From NCBI GenBank assembly GCA_947497585.1, contig CANMHG010000016.1, positions 1 to 55,899 of the forward strand: a stretch of 55,899 nucleotides of DNA, written 5' to 3'. Both the position numbers and the translations under genes were made by a program. Below, in pieces: positions 9,855 through 20,578 of the stretch. Numbering within the stretch: position 1 is the stretch's first letter; the number at the start of each line of letters is the position of its first letter. This DNA comes from an uncultured Bacillaceae bacterium. Lineage in GTDB: Bacteria > Bacillota > Bacilli > Bacillales > Bacillaceae_L. The notes beneath the pieces are model-generated. The model searched no databases and was not told where the DNA came from. It worked only from the letters and a program-made list of their open reading frames with translations.

Positions 9855-10733
9855 CTATTTTGACTCTTGTAATAGTTCTTCTAATTGCTCTTTTGAGAAA
9901 TGGTATTTTTCATTACAGAAATGACATTGTGCCTCTGCTTGTCCCTCTTCATCTATCATCGCTTGTATTTCTTCTGTACCAAGACTAATGATTGCATTTG
10001 TAATTCTATCCTTTGAGCAAGGACAAGAAAATGTAACTGGCATTTTATCGATAATCTGCACATTATCTTTGCCAAGAATTTCTTCTAATAGTTGTTCAGG
10101 TGTAAGCCCTCTTTCAATAAGCTTTGAAATAGGTTCCATCTTACTAAGTTGGTCTTCGATTCTAGAAATTGTTTCATCATCTGTACCAGGTAATAATTGA
10201 ATCATAAAACCGCCTGCTGCTAAGATAGAGTTGTCTGGGTTCACTAATACCCCTACTCCAACTGAAGAAGGAACCTGTTCTGATGTAACTAAGTAATAAG
10301 TAAAATCTTCGCCTAATTCTCCGGAAACAATAGGAACCTGTCCTGAGAAATGATCTCTCATTCCAATATCTTTTACAATAGATAACGTACCTTCCGTTCC
10401 AACTGCCCTTGCAACATCTAACTTACCATGTGAATTTAAATCAAAATGAGTTTGCGGATTAGTGACATATCCTCTCACTTCACCTTTAGCGTTACTATCG
10501 ACAAGAATGACACCAATTGGTCCGCCACCCTCAATCTTAATCGTTAATTTTTCTTCCCCTTTTAATGCCGACCCAAGCATAACTCCAGCTGTCATTGCTC
10601 GACCAAGAGCTGCAGATGCAGTTGGCCATGTATAATGTCTACGTTGAGCTTCTCCTACTGTTTCTGTTGTTCTTAGAGCATAAGCTCTAACTTGTTTATT
10701 GTAAGATAACGCTTTTACTAAATAATCTCCCAT
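9855..10733 (-). CDS. hslO: Redox-regulated chaperone Hsp33
   Basis: This cytoplasmic holdase chaperone is activated by oxidation. The 292-residue length is typical. The N-terminal domain contains [16 protein letters not shown] and [16 protein letters not shown]. The C-terminal zinc switch has four cysteines in CPC (FSCPCSKDR near 235-243) and CHFC ([10 protein letters not shown] near 269). The gene follows coaX with a 63-bp gap and is followed by the PrsA-like gene after 22 bp, the B. subtilis coaX-hslO-yacD order. Confidence 0.97.
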   Translation of the reverse strand: MGDYLVKALSYNKQVRAYALRTTETVGEAQRRHYTWPTASAALGRAMTAGVMLGSALKGEEKLTIKIEGGGPIGVILVDSNAKGEVRGYVTNPQTHFDLNSHGKLDVARAVGTEGTLSIVKDIGMRDHFSGQVPIVSGELGEDFTYYLVTSEQVPSSVGVGVLVNPDNSILAAGGFMIQLLPGTDDETISRIEDQLSKMEPISKLIERGLTPEQLLEEILGKDNVQIIDKMPVTFSCPCSKDRITNAIISLGTEEIQAMIDEEGQAEAQCHFCNEKYHFSKEQLEELLQESK

Positions 10734-10796
10734 TTGGTTGATATACCCCTTTCATTCATGTTGTTGGTCTAATGAAGAAATGTACTAGTTTTAAAT

Positions 10797-11579
10797 CTAT
10801 TTAGCCTTTTTCACTTCATTGTTTCTTTCAAAGATAAGCTGCAGACCCTTTAAGGTTAAAAATGGTTCAATATGATCTATTGCATTTGATTCCTTTGCTA
10901 TAAGAGAAGCCATTCCTCCCGTAGCTATAACTTTCGGCAAAACATTGGCTTGTTCCTTCATTCTATTCACAATTCCTTCAACTTGACCTACATATCCGTA
11001 TAGTATCCCTGCTTGCATCGCACTAACCGTATTTTTCCCAATTATTTCATCTGGTTTTACGATTTCAATACGAGGTAGTTTGGCAGCCTTTGAATATAAA
11101 GCCTCTGTTGAAATTGCAATTCCTGGTGCGATTGCACCACCAATATATTGGTTATGTTCATTTATATAACAATAGGTAGTAGCAGTTCCGAAATCAACTA
11201 TGATTAGCGGGCCCCCAAATAAATGGATCCCCGCTACCGCATTTACTATACGGTCTGCTCCTACTTCACGTGGATTATCATATTTAATGTTTAATCCTGT
11301 CTTAATTCCAGGACCGACAACCAGTGGCTTTAAACCAAAATACTTATGACACATCTTCTCAAGTGAAAACATAATTGGAGGTACAACCGAGGAAATAATG
11401 ATTCCTTTTATATCGCTAAATTCAATATCTACGTGGTCTAACAAGGATCTTACTATCATTCCATATTCATCTTCAGTGCGATTTCTATTTGTTTCAATCC
11501 GCCAGTTATAGATCAACTCGTTCTTTTCGTATATTCCTAAAGCAATACTTGAGTTTCCTACATCCAATGCAAATAACAT
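10797..11579 (-). CDS. coaX: Type III pantothenate kinase
   Basis: This enzyme phosphorylates pantothenate in the first step of coenzyme A synthesis. 260 residues of the ASKHA fold: [16 protein letters not shown] at the N-terminus (phosphate loop), [11 protein letters not shown] near 105, the catalytic Asp in [10 protein letters not shown] near 125, [13 protein letters not shown], and [12 protein letters not shown]. The feedback-resistant, acetyl-CoA-insensitive CoaX class replaces CoaA in many Bacillus. The gene follows the ftsH terminator by about 26 bp; no clear promoter of its own is visible. Confidence 0.97.
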   Translation of the reverse strand: MLFALDVGNSSIALGIYEKNELIYNWRIETNRNRTEDEYGMIVRSLLDHVDIEFSDIKGIIISSVVPPIMFSLEKMCHKYFGLKPLVVGPGIKTGLNIKYDNPREVGADRIVNAVAGIHLFGGPLIIVDFGTATTYCYINEHNQYIGGAIAPGIAISTEALYSKAAKLPRIEIVKPDEIIGKNTVSAMQAGILYGYVGQVEGIVNRMKEQANVLPKVIATGGMASLIAKESNAIDHIEPFLTLKGLQLIFERNNEVKKAK

Positions 11580-11604
11580 ATTAACTCACCAGAACCTTTC
11601 ATCC

Positions 11605-11645
11605 TATAAAAAAGGTGCCAAATACAACAATGTGTATCCGACACC
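11605..11645 (-). terminator. Terminator after ftsH
   Basis: A 12-bp stem with G-U pairs (GGTGTCGGATAC / GTATTTGGCACC on the minus strand, 11645-11614) is followed by six T. It lies between the ftsH stop and coaX, so ftsH is probably monocistronic with limited readthrough. Confidence 0.88.
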
Positions 11646-11657
11646 CAGTAGAATTAA

Positions 11658-13589
11658 TTACTTTTCTTCTGTATCATTTGCTTCATCTTTTTTAGAGTTG
11701 ATATTTACCTTAACATCATCACTTGATTTAGAAGTAATCTCTTCTGCTTCATATGGACGATCAGGTAATTTACCTTCCTCATATAGACTTTTAATTTGTT
11801 CAGCATCAAGTGTTTCAACTTCTAACAATGTTTTAGCAACAAGCTCTAGCTTATCACGATTTTCCGTTAGAATAACCTTCGCTTTTTCGTAACAACCCTT
11901 AATTAAACTTTGGATTTCTAAGTCAATTTGATGAGCTATAGCATCACTATAATTCTGCTCATTATGGATATCACGACCAAGGAAAACTTGACCACCTTGA
12001 GGTTGACCAAATTGAAGTGGTCCAAGCTTTTCGCTCATACCGTATTCTGTTACCATCTTACGGGCTATACCTGTTGCACGCTGAAAGTCATTGTGAGCAC
12101 CTGTACTTGCTTCTCCAAATACAACTTCTTCTGCAACACGTCCACCAAGTAATCCGGTAATTTTATCAAGTAGTTCTGGTTTTGTCATAAAATAACGATC
12201 TTCTCTTGGAAGCATAACAGCATAACCACCAGCTTGACCACGAGGTACGATAGTTACTTTATGAACCATATCCGCTTCATCTAATACACAACCAATAATG
12301 GTGTGACCAGCTTCATGATATGCAACAATATTTCTTTCTTTTTTAGAAATGACACGACTCTTCTTCGCAGGTCCTGCAATAACACGATCTGTCGCTTCAT
12401 CGATATCGGACATATCCACTTTCTTTTTGTTACGTCTTGCCGCGATTAGAGCAGCTTCGTTTAATAGATTCTCTAAATCTGCTCCAGAGAAACCTGGTGT
12501 ACGAGCAGCAATCGCTTTAAGATTAACGGATTCATCTAAAGGCTTACCTTGGGCATGTACTCCAAGAACAGCCTCTCTTCCTTTTAGGTCTGGACGATCA
12601 ACTGTAATTTGTCTGTCAAAACGACCTGGACGTAAAAGGGCTGGGTCAAGAATATCCGGACGGTTTGTCGCTGCAATAATAATAATTCCTTCATTTGCAC
12701 CGAATCCATCCATTTCAACGAGTAGTTGGTTTAGGGTTTGCTCACGTTCGTCGTGTCCTCCACCTAGACCAGCACCACGCTGTCGACCTACAGCATCGAT
12801 TTCATCAATAAAGATAATACACGGGGCATTCTTTTTAGCATTTTCGAATAGGTCACGTACACGCGAAGCCCCTACCCCAACAAACATCTCTACAAAGTCC
12901 GAACCACTGATTGAGAAGAATGGAACTCCTGCTTCACCAGCAACTGCACGTGCTAATAAAGTTTTACCAGTACCTGGAGGTCCTACAAGAAGGACACCCT
13001 TAGGAATTCTTGCACCAAGCTCGGAGAATTTGCGAGGATCCTTTAAGAATTCAACAACCTCAACAAGCTCTTGTTTCTCCTCATCGGCACCTGCAACATC
13101 TTTAAATTTAACCTTTTTCTTTTCTTCACTATAAAGCTTTGCTTTACTCTTACCAAAGTTCATTACCCTGCTACCGCCACCTTGAGCTTGGTTAAGCAGG
13201 AAGAAGAATAAGATAAAGATAATAACAAAAGGAATGATGGAAGTGAAGAAGGTTACCCAACCACTTGTTTCTTCCGCTTGAAGTATCTTAATATCTGTAT
13301 TTGCTACAACAGCAGCATCAATACGTTCCATCACTCTTGGCATATTTGGAACATATGTAAGGAAGAACTTTTCAGCTTCATAGTTAGTCAATTGTCCACT
13401 TATCTCATATACACCTCGTACAGGTTGCATAGATAGTGATTTGACATCACCATTTTCAAGATGAGTGATGAATTCATTGTAGTTCATTTCCTCTGTTTGC
13501 TGATTCGTTCCATTAAAAAAGCTAACTACACCGATAATTACCAAAAATATAAGTAAATAAAAGATCGTATTTCGAAAAATCCGATTCAT
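11658..13589 (-). CDS. ftsH: ATP-dependent membrane zinc metalloprotease FtsH
   Basis: A hexameric AAA+ protease that degrades membrane and regulatory proteins; in B. subtilis it affects sporulation entry. 643 residues: transmembrane helices near 7-25 and 110-130 flank an extracytoplasmic domain. The AAA module follows with Walker A GPPGTGKT near 199-206, Walker [10 protein letters not shown] near 254-262 and the second region of homology [18 protein letters not shown]. The protease domain has zinc motif HEAGH near 426. The C-terminal 30 residues are charged and poorly conserved. An AGGAGG site precedes the start. Its promoter and terminator suggest an independent unit. Confidence 0.98.
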   Translation of the reverse strand: MNRIFRNTIFYLLIFLVIIGVVSFFNGTNQQTEEMNYNEFITHLENGDVKSLSMQPVRGVYEISGQLTNYEAEKFFLTYVPNMPRVMERIDAAVVANTDIKILQAEETSGWVTFFTSIIPFVIIFILFFFLLNQAQGGGSRVMNFGKSKAKLYSEEKKKVKFKDVAGADEEKQELVEVVEFLKDPRKFSELGARIPKGVLLVGPPGTGKTLLARAVAGEAGVPFFSISGSDFVEMFVGVGASRVRDLFENAKKNAPCIIFIDEIDAVGRQRGAGLGGGHDEREQTLNQLLVEMDGFGANEGIIIIAATNRPDILDPALLRPGRFDRQITVDRPDLKGREAVLGVHAQGKPLDESVNLKAIAARTPGFSGADLENLLNEAALIAARRNKKKVDMSDIDEATDRVIAGPAKKSRVISKKERNIVAYHEAGHTIIGCVLDEADMVHKVTIVPRGQAGGYAVMLPREDRYFMTKPELLDKITGLLGGRVAEEVVFGEASTGAHNDFQRATGIARKMVTEYGMSEKLGPLQFGQPQGGQVFLGRDIHNEQNYSDAIAHQIDLEIQSLIKGCYEKAKVILTENRDKLELVAKTLLEVETLDAEQIKSLYEEGKLPDRPYEAEEITSKSSDDVKVNINSKKDEANDTEEK

Positions 13590-13630
13590 CCCTTACCTCC
13601 TCCCACGATGAACAAACTATAGTCAATAGT

Positions 13631-13658
13631 ATCATAGCGAATAGATTCATTACAACAA
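13631..13658 (-). promoter_or_regulatory. Probable sigma-A promoter of ftsH
   Basis: The minus strand has TTGTTG (13658-13653), a 16-bp spacer and TATGAT (13636-13631), about 40 bp upstream of the ftsH start. The -10 is good and the -35 moderate. Confidence 0.5.
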
Positions 13659-13727
13659 ATAGCCCTTAATATGTGCTATATATTTCCTTTATTACCAACT
13701 ATTACTCCAGGTGATCCTGGAATATAA

Positions 13728-14276
13728 TCATACTTCTTCAGTTGTATAGATATGTGGCTTTAATACTCCGATATATGGTAAATTTCGATACTTTTCAATA
13801 TAGTCTAGACCATATCCTACTACAAAAGCATCCGGTACTTGAAAGCCAACATAATCAGCCTCTATATCTGCTTTTCTTCCAGAAGGTTTATCTAATAAGG
13901 TAACAATTTTGATTGATTTTGCCTTTCTGTGTCTGAAAAGCTCTACCAAGTTACTCAATGTTAACCCGCTATCTATAATATCTTCGATAATTAAGATATC
14001 TCGCCCTTCCACGGAAGTGTCTAAATCCTTTAGGATTTTAACTTGTCCAGATGAAACAGTTAAGTGGCCATAGCTGGAAACATCCATGAAATCGATTTCC
14101 AAATATGTATCAATTCGTTTTAATAAGTCAGCCATAAATGGCATAGCACCTTTTAAAACACCAATTGCTAACGGAAAACGATCTCTATAATCTTCCGTTA
14201 ATGTCTTACCTAGTTCTTTCACTTTTTCTTGAATTTCTTCCTCGGTAATCAATACTTTCTCAATATCTTGCTTCAT
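13728..14276 (-). CDS. hpt: Hypoxanthine-guanine phosphoribosyltransferase
   Basis: Purine salvage enzyme that joins hypoxanthine or guanine with PRPP. 182 residues; the PRPP loop [14 protein letters not shown] near 95-108, the base-loop [17 protein letters not shown] near 144-160. The ATGA overlap with tilS couples translation of the two genes; TilS and HprT of B. subtilis are known to interact and to co-activate ftsH. A short hairpin (CCAGG/CCTGG near 13704-13720) lies just downstream but lacks a T tract. Confidence 0.97.
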   Translation of the reverse strand: MKQDIEKVLITEEEIQEKVKELGKTLTEDYRDRFPLAIGVLKGAMPFMADLLKRIDTYLEIDFMDVSSYGHLTVSSGQVKILKDLDTSVEGRDILIIEDIIDSGLTLSNLVELFRHRKAKSIKIVTLLDKPSGRKADIEADYVGFQVPDAFVVGYGLDYIEKYRNLPYIGVLKPHIYTTEEV

Positions 14277-15685
14277 TCTACTTTGCCCCCTAGACGTTGG
14301 TTGCCCTTATGTTGTAATAATATGTACCTTCCTTTTGATCGATCAGTGGCTTCAAAGGTTGATTTTTTTAAGCCTGGTAACCAAATAATTTCTCCATTAC
14401 CATTTTCTATAATCGGCCAAATGTCCCTATCCTTCATGGGAATTTTACGGTCAATAAAAATATCTTTTACCTTTTTCCTTCCCTTCATGCCTTTTAATGT
14501 CATTTTGTCACCAATCTCCCTATTTCTGACCTTTAAGGGAAATGACAGAGTGTCAGGATCAATAATAAAATAGTTGTTACCTGTTTTAACACTAGGATAG
14601 TGTTCCCAAACCTCTGTAATTATTACCCCTCCATCAGGAAGGATAATTTGGCCTGGTCCATCTATCGTAAAACAAAAGGAGCTATTTTTCATTTCATGAA
14701 AGGTAAATAAACAATCGTCATATGAACGTTCAACTCGTAAATGATTCGGAAAGTGTAAAGTTCCAGATGGTCGATTGCCAGAAAGAAGGGTTAATAAACT
14801 TTCAATATGTATGTTAGAAAGAGAAGAAGGTATCTCTCCATAAAGATAGTTTAATATTAGTTGAATACCACGCCTTTGTAAAGGATTAGGCATGTTCAGA
14901 AAACTACTGATCTTAAGGTTTATTTCGTCTACTTGAATCCTTCTAATTACTGTATTCATTTTGTCCACGGTTAATTCCTGAAGATATTTTTCATCCTCGA
15001 GTATTGCTTCACTAAATTGCTGAAATCTTTCATGAACATTTCTGTTTTCTTCTTTTAAAAAGGGAAGAATAGTATGTCTATAGCGATTCCGTGTATATGT
15101 TGCCTTTTCATTACTAGGATCAACTCTAGGCCGCAAGTTATTTTTAAAGCAATACTCTTCTATCATTTCTTTAGTAACTGCTAAAAAGGGACGAATGATA
15201 TATCCATTAGAAAAGGCTCTCTTTGCTTTGATACCAGCCTGGCCCTCCCACGTACTTCCTCTAACAAGTCGCATAAGAATCGTTTCAATTTGATCATCAC
15301 CGTGATGGCCAAGTGCTATATATTGAGCCTGATGCTTTTCCATCACTTGTTTAAAGTAAGCAAATCGACACTCTCTTGCTGCAACTTGAGCACTAACACC
15401 GTGGGTATTTTGGTAGGATAAAACATCGATTTGGATACCCTCAAATGGGATATCATGAACTTCACAAAAGTTTTTTACAAAGTTCATGTCTTCTTCTGAC
15501 TGTTTTCCTCTAAACATATGGTCAACATGAGCGGCAATTATATATACGTTCCAGATTGTCCGTTGGTTCCAAAGAAAGTGTAAAAGAGCCAAAGAGTCTG
15601 GTCCACCTGAAACACCAACTATGATTTTGGTATTGTTTTCTAGTAGCTGGTGTTTATTAATAAAGTCGTTGACTTGTTGTAACAT
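14273..15685 (-). CDS. tilS: tRNA(Ile)-lysidine synthetase
   Basis: This essential enzyme attaches lysine to C34 of the CAU-anticodon isoleucine tRNA so that it reads AUA. 470 residues: the PP-loop [15 protein letters not shown] near 22-36, the second ATP-site segment [18 protein letters not shown] near 125-142, a helical linker, and a C-terminal domain (residues about 390-465) with [19 protein letters not shown]. It overlaps hpt by four bases. A 312-bp gap upstream contains repeat copy A. Confidence 0.96.
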   Translation of the reverse strand: MLQQVNDFINKHQLLENNTKIIVGVSGGPDSLALLHFLWNQRTIWNVYIIAAHVDHMFRGKQSEEDMNFVKNFCEVHDIPFEGIQIDVLSYQNTHGVSAQVAARECRFAYFKQVMEKHQAQYIALGHHGDDQIETILMRLVRGSTWEGQAGIKAKRAFSNGYIIRPFLAVTKEMIEEYCFKNNLRPRVDPSNEKATYTRNRYRHTILPFLKEENRNVHERFQQFSEAILEDEKYLQELTVDKMNTVIRRIQVDEINLKISSFLNMPNPLQRRGIQLILNYLYGEIPSSLSNIHIESLLTLLSGNRPSGTLHFPNHLRVERSYDDCLFTFHEMKNSSFCFTIDGPGQIILPDGGVIITEVWEHYPSVKTGNNYFIIDPDTLSFPLKVRNREIGDKMTLKGMKGRKKVKDIFIDRKIPMKDRDIWPIIENGNGEIIWLPGLKKSTFEATDRSKGRYILLQHKGNQRLGGKVE

Positions 15686-15802
15686 TCCCTTTTCATCCCT
15701 CTATAAAGTAGTCGTAATGTGTTTATCGTATCATTACTATTTCTACTTAACAAAGTAATCCTGCTCTTTTGTCAAAGATTCTAGTTTTTCACTTTAAATA
15801 TT

Positions 15803-15987
15803 GACCGTTCCTTTTCGCTGCAGACACTTGCTTTCCGCGGGGAATCATGAAAAAGCCCAAATGCCGGCTTTTTCAAGGTCAGATTCCCATCGGGGAGGAA
15901 GTCGAGCCTCCTCGACGTTCCGTCTGCGGGGTCTCGACTTTTCCTCTACATCCCGCAGGAGTCAAGTGTCTTCCGCTCCAATCCACT
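15803..15987 (+). repeat. Interspersed palindromic element, copy A (with internal insertion)
   Basis: First of four related copies of an imperfect palindrome. The left end GACCGTTCC and right end CAATCCACT match the other copies, and the arms ACACTTGCTTTCCGCGGG and CCCGCAGGAGTCAAGTGT are near-complementary. About 50 extra bases after the left arm (15843-15892) carry a 9-bp hairpin (GAAAAAGCC / GGCTTTTTC), which may act as a terminator. It occupies the gap between yabT (upstream) and tilS (downstream). No open reading frame here looks real. Confidence 0.85.
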
Positions 15988-15997
15988 ATTAACATCT

Positions 15998-17017
15998 CTA
16001 TAGTATCTGACCATAAATATATAGCACATATGCTAGTGTTACAAATAGAACGATGAGGACTGTTTCTGCTAGGCCACCTTTTGGCTTTTGTTTTTGTGGG
16101 ACTGTTTTATTATTACTTACTGGTCTCGTTCTACTTACTGGTTTACTTTGTTTTTTGATTTGGTGCCGATTGCTTCTTGTCGGAGGCTGATCTGGTTGAA
16201 CAATTTTTTGGCTTAGGTGAAGAATCATATCTGTTCTCATTTCGGCAGCACTTTGGTATCTCCCCATAAGGGCATTTAGTAATACTTTTTCATATTTACG
16301 TAGCATGGTGTTTGTTCGGATGACATTCTTTAATTGTTCTTTTCCATCTGCTGTTTTGGAAAAACGCTTTGGAAAGGCGGCGTTTATCATGATCATGGCA
16401 ACTGCAAATAAATCATAGGTTGGTTCAGCCTTTCGTGTACCCATTCCCCAATATCCACGATCAAAGAACTCTGTAAACTCTTTTATTGCTCTACCATTAA
16501 TTGTCGTACCCCCAACATCAATACATCTTATTTTTGGTGTTGGGCCAGTAACGATTAGATTATCTGGCTTTAAATCTCCAAATACCCAACCTTCTTGATG
16601 AAGTCTGTCCAAGTCTGCTAACAATTGTAAACATAGAACCCCTGTCCATTCATTTCCTTTTTTATGAATGAAATCTAAGAAACTCTCACCCTTTATATAC
16701 TCCATTACATAAAATGAAATTGCTTTTGGATAGCCTGGACGCACCCAGTCATCAACATCTAATAAAGAAGGTCCGAGGGCAGACCCCTGGACCTTTGAAA
16801 AATGCTTTAACACATTTACTTCAGAAGTAATTGACGTACTACTCTCACTGATTTTCAAAGCTACATTTTCCTTAGAGCCCTCGGCCAAATATACGAAACC
16901 AGTAGCACCATAACCAAGAGGCTGAATGATTTTATAAGAATGTTTATGCCACTTCCCTGTTATATAGGTGCCTGGCTGAACTTTACATACCTGACTCTTC
17001 GAAGTATTGTTCATCAC
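15998..17017 (-). CDS. yabT: Membrane-anchored Hanks-type serine/threonine kinase YabT
   Basis: A kinase that in B. subtilis is expressed during sporulation, binds DNA and phosphorylates RecA. 339 residues: glycine-rich loop LGYGATGFVYLAEG near 32-45, ATP lysine in NVALKIS near 50, catalytic loop FGDLKPDNLIV near 146-156 (F-G in place of H-R before the catalytic D) and CIDVGGT in place of DFG. These substitutions are also in B. subtilis YabT. A basic linker near 285-315 precedes a single C-terminal membrane helix (LAETVLIVLFVTLAYVLYIY), so the kinase domain faces the cytoplasm. It overlaps yabS by 35 bases. Confidence 0.94.
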   Translation of the reverse strand: MMNNTSKSQVCKVQPGTYITGKWHKHSYKIIQPLGYGATGFVYLAEGSKENVALKISESSTSITSEVNVLKHFSKVQGSALGPSLLDVDDWVRPGYPKAISFYVMEYIKGESFLDFIHKKGNEWTGVLCLQLLADLDRLHQEGWVFGDLKPDNLIVTGPTPKIRCIDVGGTTINGRAIKEFTEFFDRGYWGMGTRKAEPTYDLFAVAMIMINAAFPKRFSKTADGKEQLKNVIRTNTMLRKYEKVLLNALMGRYQSAAEMRTDMILHLSQKIVQPDQPPTRSNRHQIKKQSKPVSRTRPVSNNKTVPQKQKPKGGLAETVLIVLFVTLAYVLYIYGQIL

Positions 17018-17720
17018 GAGTAATCAAGCTCCTTAACGAACGCTTTTTCTTAAAGTAAGTAAGTGCCTCTCTAATAGCCGGACCTGTTGGAGTAATCCCT
17101 CCTGTTGTCAGTTTTGGGAAAATACTCGTCAACGATTCGAGCTTAGGCGTCCAATCTAGCACTTTTTCGACATCATTCCTTTTCCCAGGAAATACGAAAA
17201 CGCCAAATCGATTATCACCCATTCTTGCATTTAAACTTAAAGATAGGTCAAGTAATGCTTCTTTTACTGTTGGCAGTTTGTGTTTCATGCTGGCACTTGT
17301 GTCGACAAGAACAAGAACTTCTAATTCGACAGTCTCACCAAGCTCATCCACTACTTCCATTACCTCTCCTCTTTTTTCAGGAGGCAGGTCCTCCATAGAG
17401 CTTTGAGAGCCTAAAATTTGTTGAAGTTCTTTATTAATAACTCCTTGTAGAGTTTGTGTCATCGCTTGTCTCGTTACCATTTGAACAGTATGTGAGAGTT
17501 GCTGAGCATAAACAACCTGATGGACACCACCACTTGCTGCTGCAATACTTTCTATTTCCTGCATACCTTGTTCATCTATTGTATCTTGATCCATAACTCC
17601 AATTACATTTACAGTAATACCTTGTTCTTTTGCTAAGGCAGACATTGCTACCGGGTCTTCACCCTGATTTGAGCAACCATCTGTAATTAATAGAATTTGT
17701 TTTAAAGTCCCTTTCCTCAT
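16983..17720 (-). CDS. yabS: von Willebrand factor A domain protein YabS
   Basis: A 245-residue protein with two VWA-like segments. The first starts at the N-terminus with LLITDGCSNQGEDP; the second carries the MIDAS metal motif VLVDTSASMKHKLPTVKEAL near 134-153. Such domains mediate metal-dependent protein binding. The role is not established; linkage to yabT and spoIIE implies a sporulation context. The 3' end overlaps yabT by 35 bases, so the pair is probably co-translated. Confidence 0.9.
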   Translation of the reverse strand: MRKGTLKQILLITDGCSNQGEDPVAMSALAKEQGITVNVIGVMDQDTIDEQGMQEIESIAAASGGVHQVVYAQQLSHTVQMVTRQAMTQTLQGVINKELQQILGSQSSMEDLPPEKRGEVMEVVDELGETVELEVLVLVDTSASMKHKLPTVKEALLDLSLSLNARMGDNRFGVFVFPGKRNDVEKVLDWTPKLESLTSIFPKLTTGGITPTGPAIREALTYFKKKRSLRSLITRDEQYFEESGM

Positions 17721-17847
17721 GTTTCATCCCCTCCTACTAGATTTAGTATCAGCATTGACGGAATGAAACTTTTTTAAACCCAGGTAACAGTCTTAATTTA
17801 TGTTTGTTTATAATATTCAATAGAATACTAGTTAGCACTTTCCTGTA

Positions 17848-20325
17848 TTATTGAGCTTTTTTTCGGTATGAATACGAAGGAATAGCAGCCCACTTTGGAA
17901 TATTCCTCTTTATCTGTGTAACAACAACTGTCATATCATCTTGAATATTTCCAGCTCTTGTACGAATTACTTCTTCCATTAAGATATCTGCAATTTCTTG
18001 TGGATCTTTCGAATCTATTTCACTGATTTTTCGTTTCATCCACATATCATAGTTTTCAACATGCCTTGGGCCTTCAAATACACCATCGCTCATCATAATT
18101 AGGAAGTCTCCTGCTTTTAATTGTTCACTTACAACATCCACTTCAAACTCCTGAATAATGCCCATCGGTAAATTACTAGCTTGTATTCTTATGATTTTTT
18201 CGCCACGCTTTACATAGCTAGGTGTTGAACCAATCTTCAGGAATTTTGCAGAAGCATCCTGTAAATCTATCATAGCCAAATCTAATGTTGAAAATATTTC
18301 ATCTGTAGTGCGTAGTGATAAAATTGAATTCACTGACTTAATTGCAACTTTCTCTTCAATTCCTGACTTGAGGATTTTTTGTAAAAGCTGAAGAGTTTCA
18401 TTGCTTTCATGATGAGCCCTCACTCCGTTCCCCATGCCATCACTAATTGCTACTGCATATTTACCAACCCCGAGTTCTATAGTTGAATAACAATCGCCAG
18501 ATACTAGCCCTCCACCTTTTGCCGCATGAGCTACACCTGTCTCAATAACAAATGCTTTTACCGAGCCGAATGAAACATGACAATATCCATTTGGATAGGC
18601 TGAGCATTCTTCTTTTTTCACCGAAATAGTCTCTCCTAAAATATCTGAAAGCATAGGAGCAATGATTTTCTCGCTTTCCCCGCTTGAATTACAATATGGA
18701 ATACTCATTTCGATATCAACATTCCCTTGTTCCAAGTTATAAATTTCAACATGTCCTATTTCAATTCCAAAGGCTTGTAACGATTCTAGTATTTGCTCTT
18801 CTTGTAGATGGTGATTCTCACGTTCTCTTTGAATCTCTTTAGCAAAATCACCCATAACCTGCGAAACTCCCAACAACTGGTCCGCAACTAATCTTCTACT
18901 TTCTAGTACTTGTTTTTTTAACTTTTGATTAGCTTGATAGTGTGAAAATTCTTTTCCAATTGCATCAATCACTTTTTTTGACTTAACACAATGCTTGTCC
19001 CATTCTCGATTCAATTGATGGTTATGCACCATCGAATTATCATCAATTTCATGCATAATCTTCTTCATATAATCATATGTTGTAGTAAAGTTTTTCGACC
19101 AGCATTGTTCCTTCTTGAAACAAGTTTGACACGTTTTCTCTGTGACATTACTTAAAAAGTAATCTATCTCTCGATCTTGGTCTTCCTCTTCAATGGGCAG
19201 TCCATAGTTTGAGAAGCTATTAGAAAGGGCTTGAAACACATTTGAGAACTGAGAAACTCTATTTGCCGTAACATCTCTTATTTTTCGTAAATATTGTTGT
19301 TGTTCTGCTGAATGTTCAGAAGTTCCCGGAATAAACTTTGCTAGATTACTTGTAATAATTTGTGGTGTAACTAAAAATAATGCAATGGCTATAAGGGATT
19401 CATATAATGTTGCAAGCAGCTGATTAGATCCCTCACCATATAAGCCAATTAATAGAGTACCGATAATTAGGCCGATTGAGACACCAACCTTTTTCCCGTC
19501 CTTTAGCAATCCACCAAGTAATCCTGAGAAAGCTAGTAAACTCATCTGATATAAACTAGCAACATTCGCTAAACTTAACACTAAGCCAGTGACAACACCT
19601 ACCGTTGATCCTGTTGTCGCACCAGCAACAAATGCAAATAATAAAACTAAATACCTTGAAAGAATATGTTCAACCGATAAATCGTATATAGACCAACCAA
19701 TTGTGCCTGTCATAACAGAGGCAATTAATATGATAATGCATATAACCTCTTCTGTTTTCAAAGTTTGATGTCTTTTCCTAACAGTTAATAGAGGCACACT
19801 TTGTAGAAAGATAAGAGTTAGTATAAACCCAAGACCTGCTTCAACGACTGAAAGCATTCCGTCATATAATGTTAGTTCACCCTGTGTAAGGTAGACAATT
19901 GAAGTTTTGGTAAGTAGAGAAGCAATTAGGACCAGGAAAGGCAATGCCTTTACAGATTCAAATTTTAATCTCTTTGATATCTTATGACATAAAGTAAACA
20001 ATACGATAGATCCAAATACGTACATGGTGGCATTAACAGATAACGTCATAGAACCTGCTAGTAATGCAAGCATCGCTAGTCCTGCGCGGTCCTTTCGTAT
20101 TAACAATACTGCAGCGAAGAATGGTAATGCAAATGGCGTAATTTTGGCAAGGATCAAAGCTCGTCCAAGTAAAAAGCCGACCAAAATAATGAGTAACCCT
20201 TTGTGTAATAGCAAGTGACGTATCATCGATTGTAGGCGGCTAAACCAACGAGACAATGCGTATTGAGACTTTTCGAAATTAACTTCCCCAACTGGCTCAA
20301 TGAGGTTCCTTTCAATTTTCTCCAT
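17848..20325 (-). CDS. spoIIE: Stage II sporulation serine phosphatase SpoIIE
   Basis: This membrane phosphatase dephosphorylates SpoIIAA-P to activate sigma-F in the forespore and interacts with FtsZ at the polar septum. From MEKIERN it has 825 residues; this start has GGGGAG about 8 bases upstream, and an ATG 45 bases earlier adds non-conserved residues. About ten membrane helices occupy residues 40-320, a central FtsZ-binding/regulatory region follows with a cysteine cluster (CQTCFKKEQC), and a PP2C domain fills the last ~240 residues (CYSTIELGVGKYAVAISDGM, MMSDGVFE). The promoter is of the unusual Spo0A-dependent type. Confidence 0.98.
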   Translation of the reverse strand: MEKIERNLIEPVGEVNFEKSQYALSRWFSRLQSMIRHLLLHKGLLIILVGFLLGRALILAKITPFALPFFAAVLLIRKDRAGLAMLALLAGSMTLSVNATMYVFGSIVLFTLCHKISKRLKFESVKALPFLVLIASLLTKTSIVYLTQGELTLYDGMLSVVEAGLGFILTLIFLQSVPLLTVRKRHQTLKTEEVICIIILIASVMTGTIGWSIYDLSVEHILSRYLVLLFAFVAGATTGSTVGVVTGLVLSLANVASLYQMSLLAFSGLLGGLLKDGKKVGVSIGLIIGTLLIGLYGEGSNQLLATLYESLIAIALFLVTPQIITSNLAKFIPGTSEHSAEQQQYLRKIRDVTANRVSQFSNVFQALSNSFSNYGLPIEEEDQDREIDYFLSNVTEKTCQTCFKKEQCWSKNFTTTYDYMKKIMHEIDDNSMVHNHQLNREWDKHCVKSKKVIDAIGKEFSHYQANQKLKKQVLESRRLVADQLLGVSQVMGDFAKEIQRERENHHLQEEQILESLQAFGIEIGHVEIYNLEQGNVDIEMSIPYCNSSGESEKIIAPMLSDILGETISVKKEECSAYPNGYCHVSFGSVKAFVIETGVAHAAKGGGLVSGDCYSTIELGVGKYAVAISDGMGNGVRAHHESNETLQLLQKILKSGIEEKVAIKSVNSILSLRTTDEIFSTLDLAMIDLQDASAKFLKIGSTPSYVKRGEKIIRIQASNLPMGIIQEFEVDVVSEQLKAGDFLIMMSDGVFEGPRHVENYDMWMKRKISEIDSKDPQEIADILMEEVIRTRAGNIQDDMTVVVTQIKRNIPKWAAIPSYSYRKKAQ

Positions 20326-20361
20326 TTTAAAACACTCCCCGTATTTTAATAGTTGATTGTT

Positions 20362-20394
20362 ATTATACAAGGGAATATTTTAGGAATTTGTCAA
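20362..20394 (-). promoter_or_regulatory. spoIIE promoter with 21-bp spacing (Spo0A-activated type)
   Basis: The minus strand has perfect TTGACA (20394-20389) and perfect TATAAT (20367-20362) separated by 21 bp rather than 17. This is the arrangement known for B. subtilis spoIIE, where Spo0A-P bound near the -35 allows sigma-A polymerase to use the displaced element. TGACAAA in the -35 is one base from a 0A box (TGNCGAA), and AGTCGAA at 20427-20421 is another one-mismatch box upstream. Confidence 0.85.
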
Positions 20395-20537
20395 AACAAC
20401 AAGACAAAAACACAAAACCATTCGACTTCTTTCTAGGAAACCTTCTATAAGAATACACAATCTGTTGAAAAACACAGATTTTTTAGGGAAACCCTTAGAA
20501 AAAAGTAGAATTAACTATAGTTTTCGAATCTGAACAT

Positions 20538-20572
20538 AAAAAAAGCTAGTCTCTGTGAGACTAGCTTTTTTC
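20538..20572 (-). terminator. Terminator after the tRNA-Met/tRNA-Glu pair
   Basis: A long perfect stem (AAAAAAGCTAGTCTC / complementary arm, 20538-20570) with a four-base loop is followed by T. It ends the tRNA transcript 8 bp past tRNA-Glu and insulates the spoIIE promoter. Confidence 0.92.
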
Positions 20573-20578
20573 TAGTGA

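Noticed and set aside
12349..13134. 261-codon plus-strand frame opposite ftsH
   Set aside because: Shadow of the strongly coding ftsH gene; no ribosome site or recognisable domain.
15801..16056. Two overlapping plus-strand open frames
   Set aside because: They fall in repeat copy A; related frames appear in the other copies only because the repeat is GC-rich.
15998..17017. YabT as a degenerate pseudokinase
   Set aside because: The FGDLKPDN and DVG variants are, from memory, also found in the active B. subtilis YabT, so they are family features.
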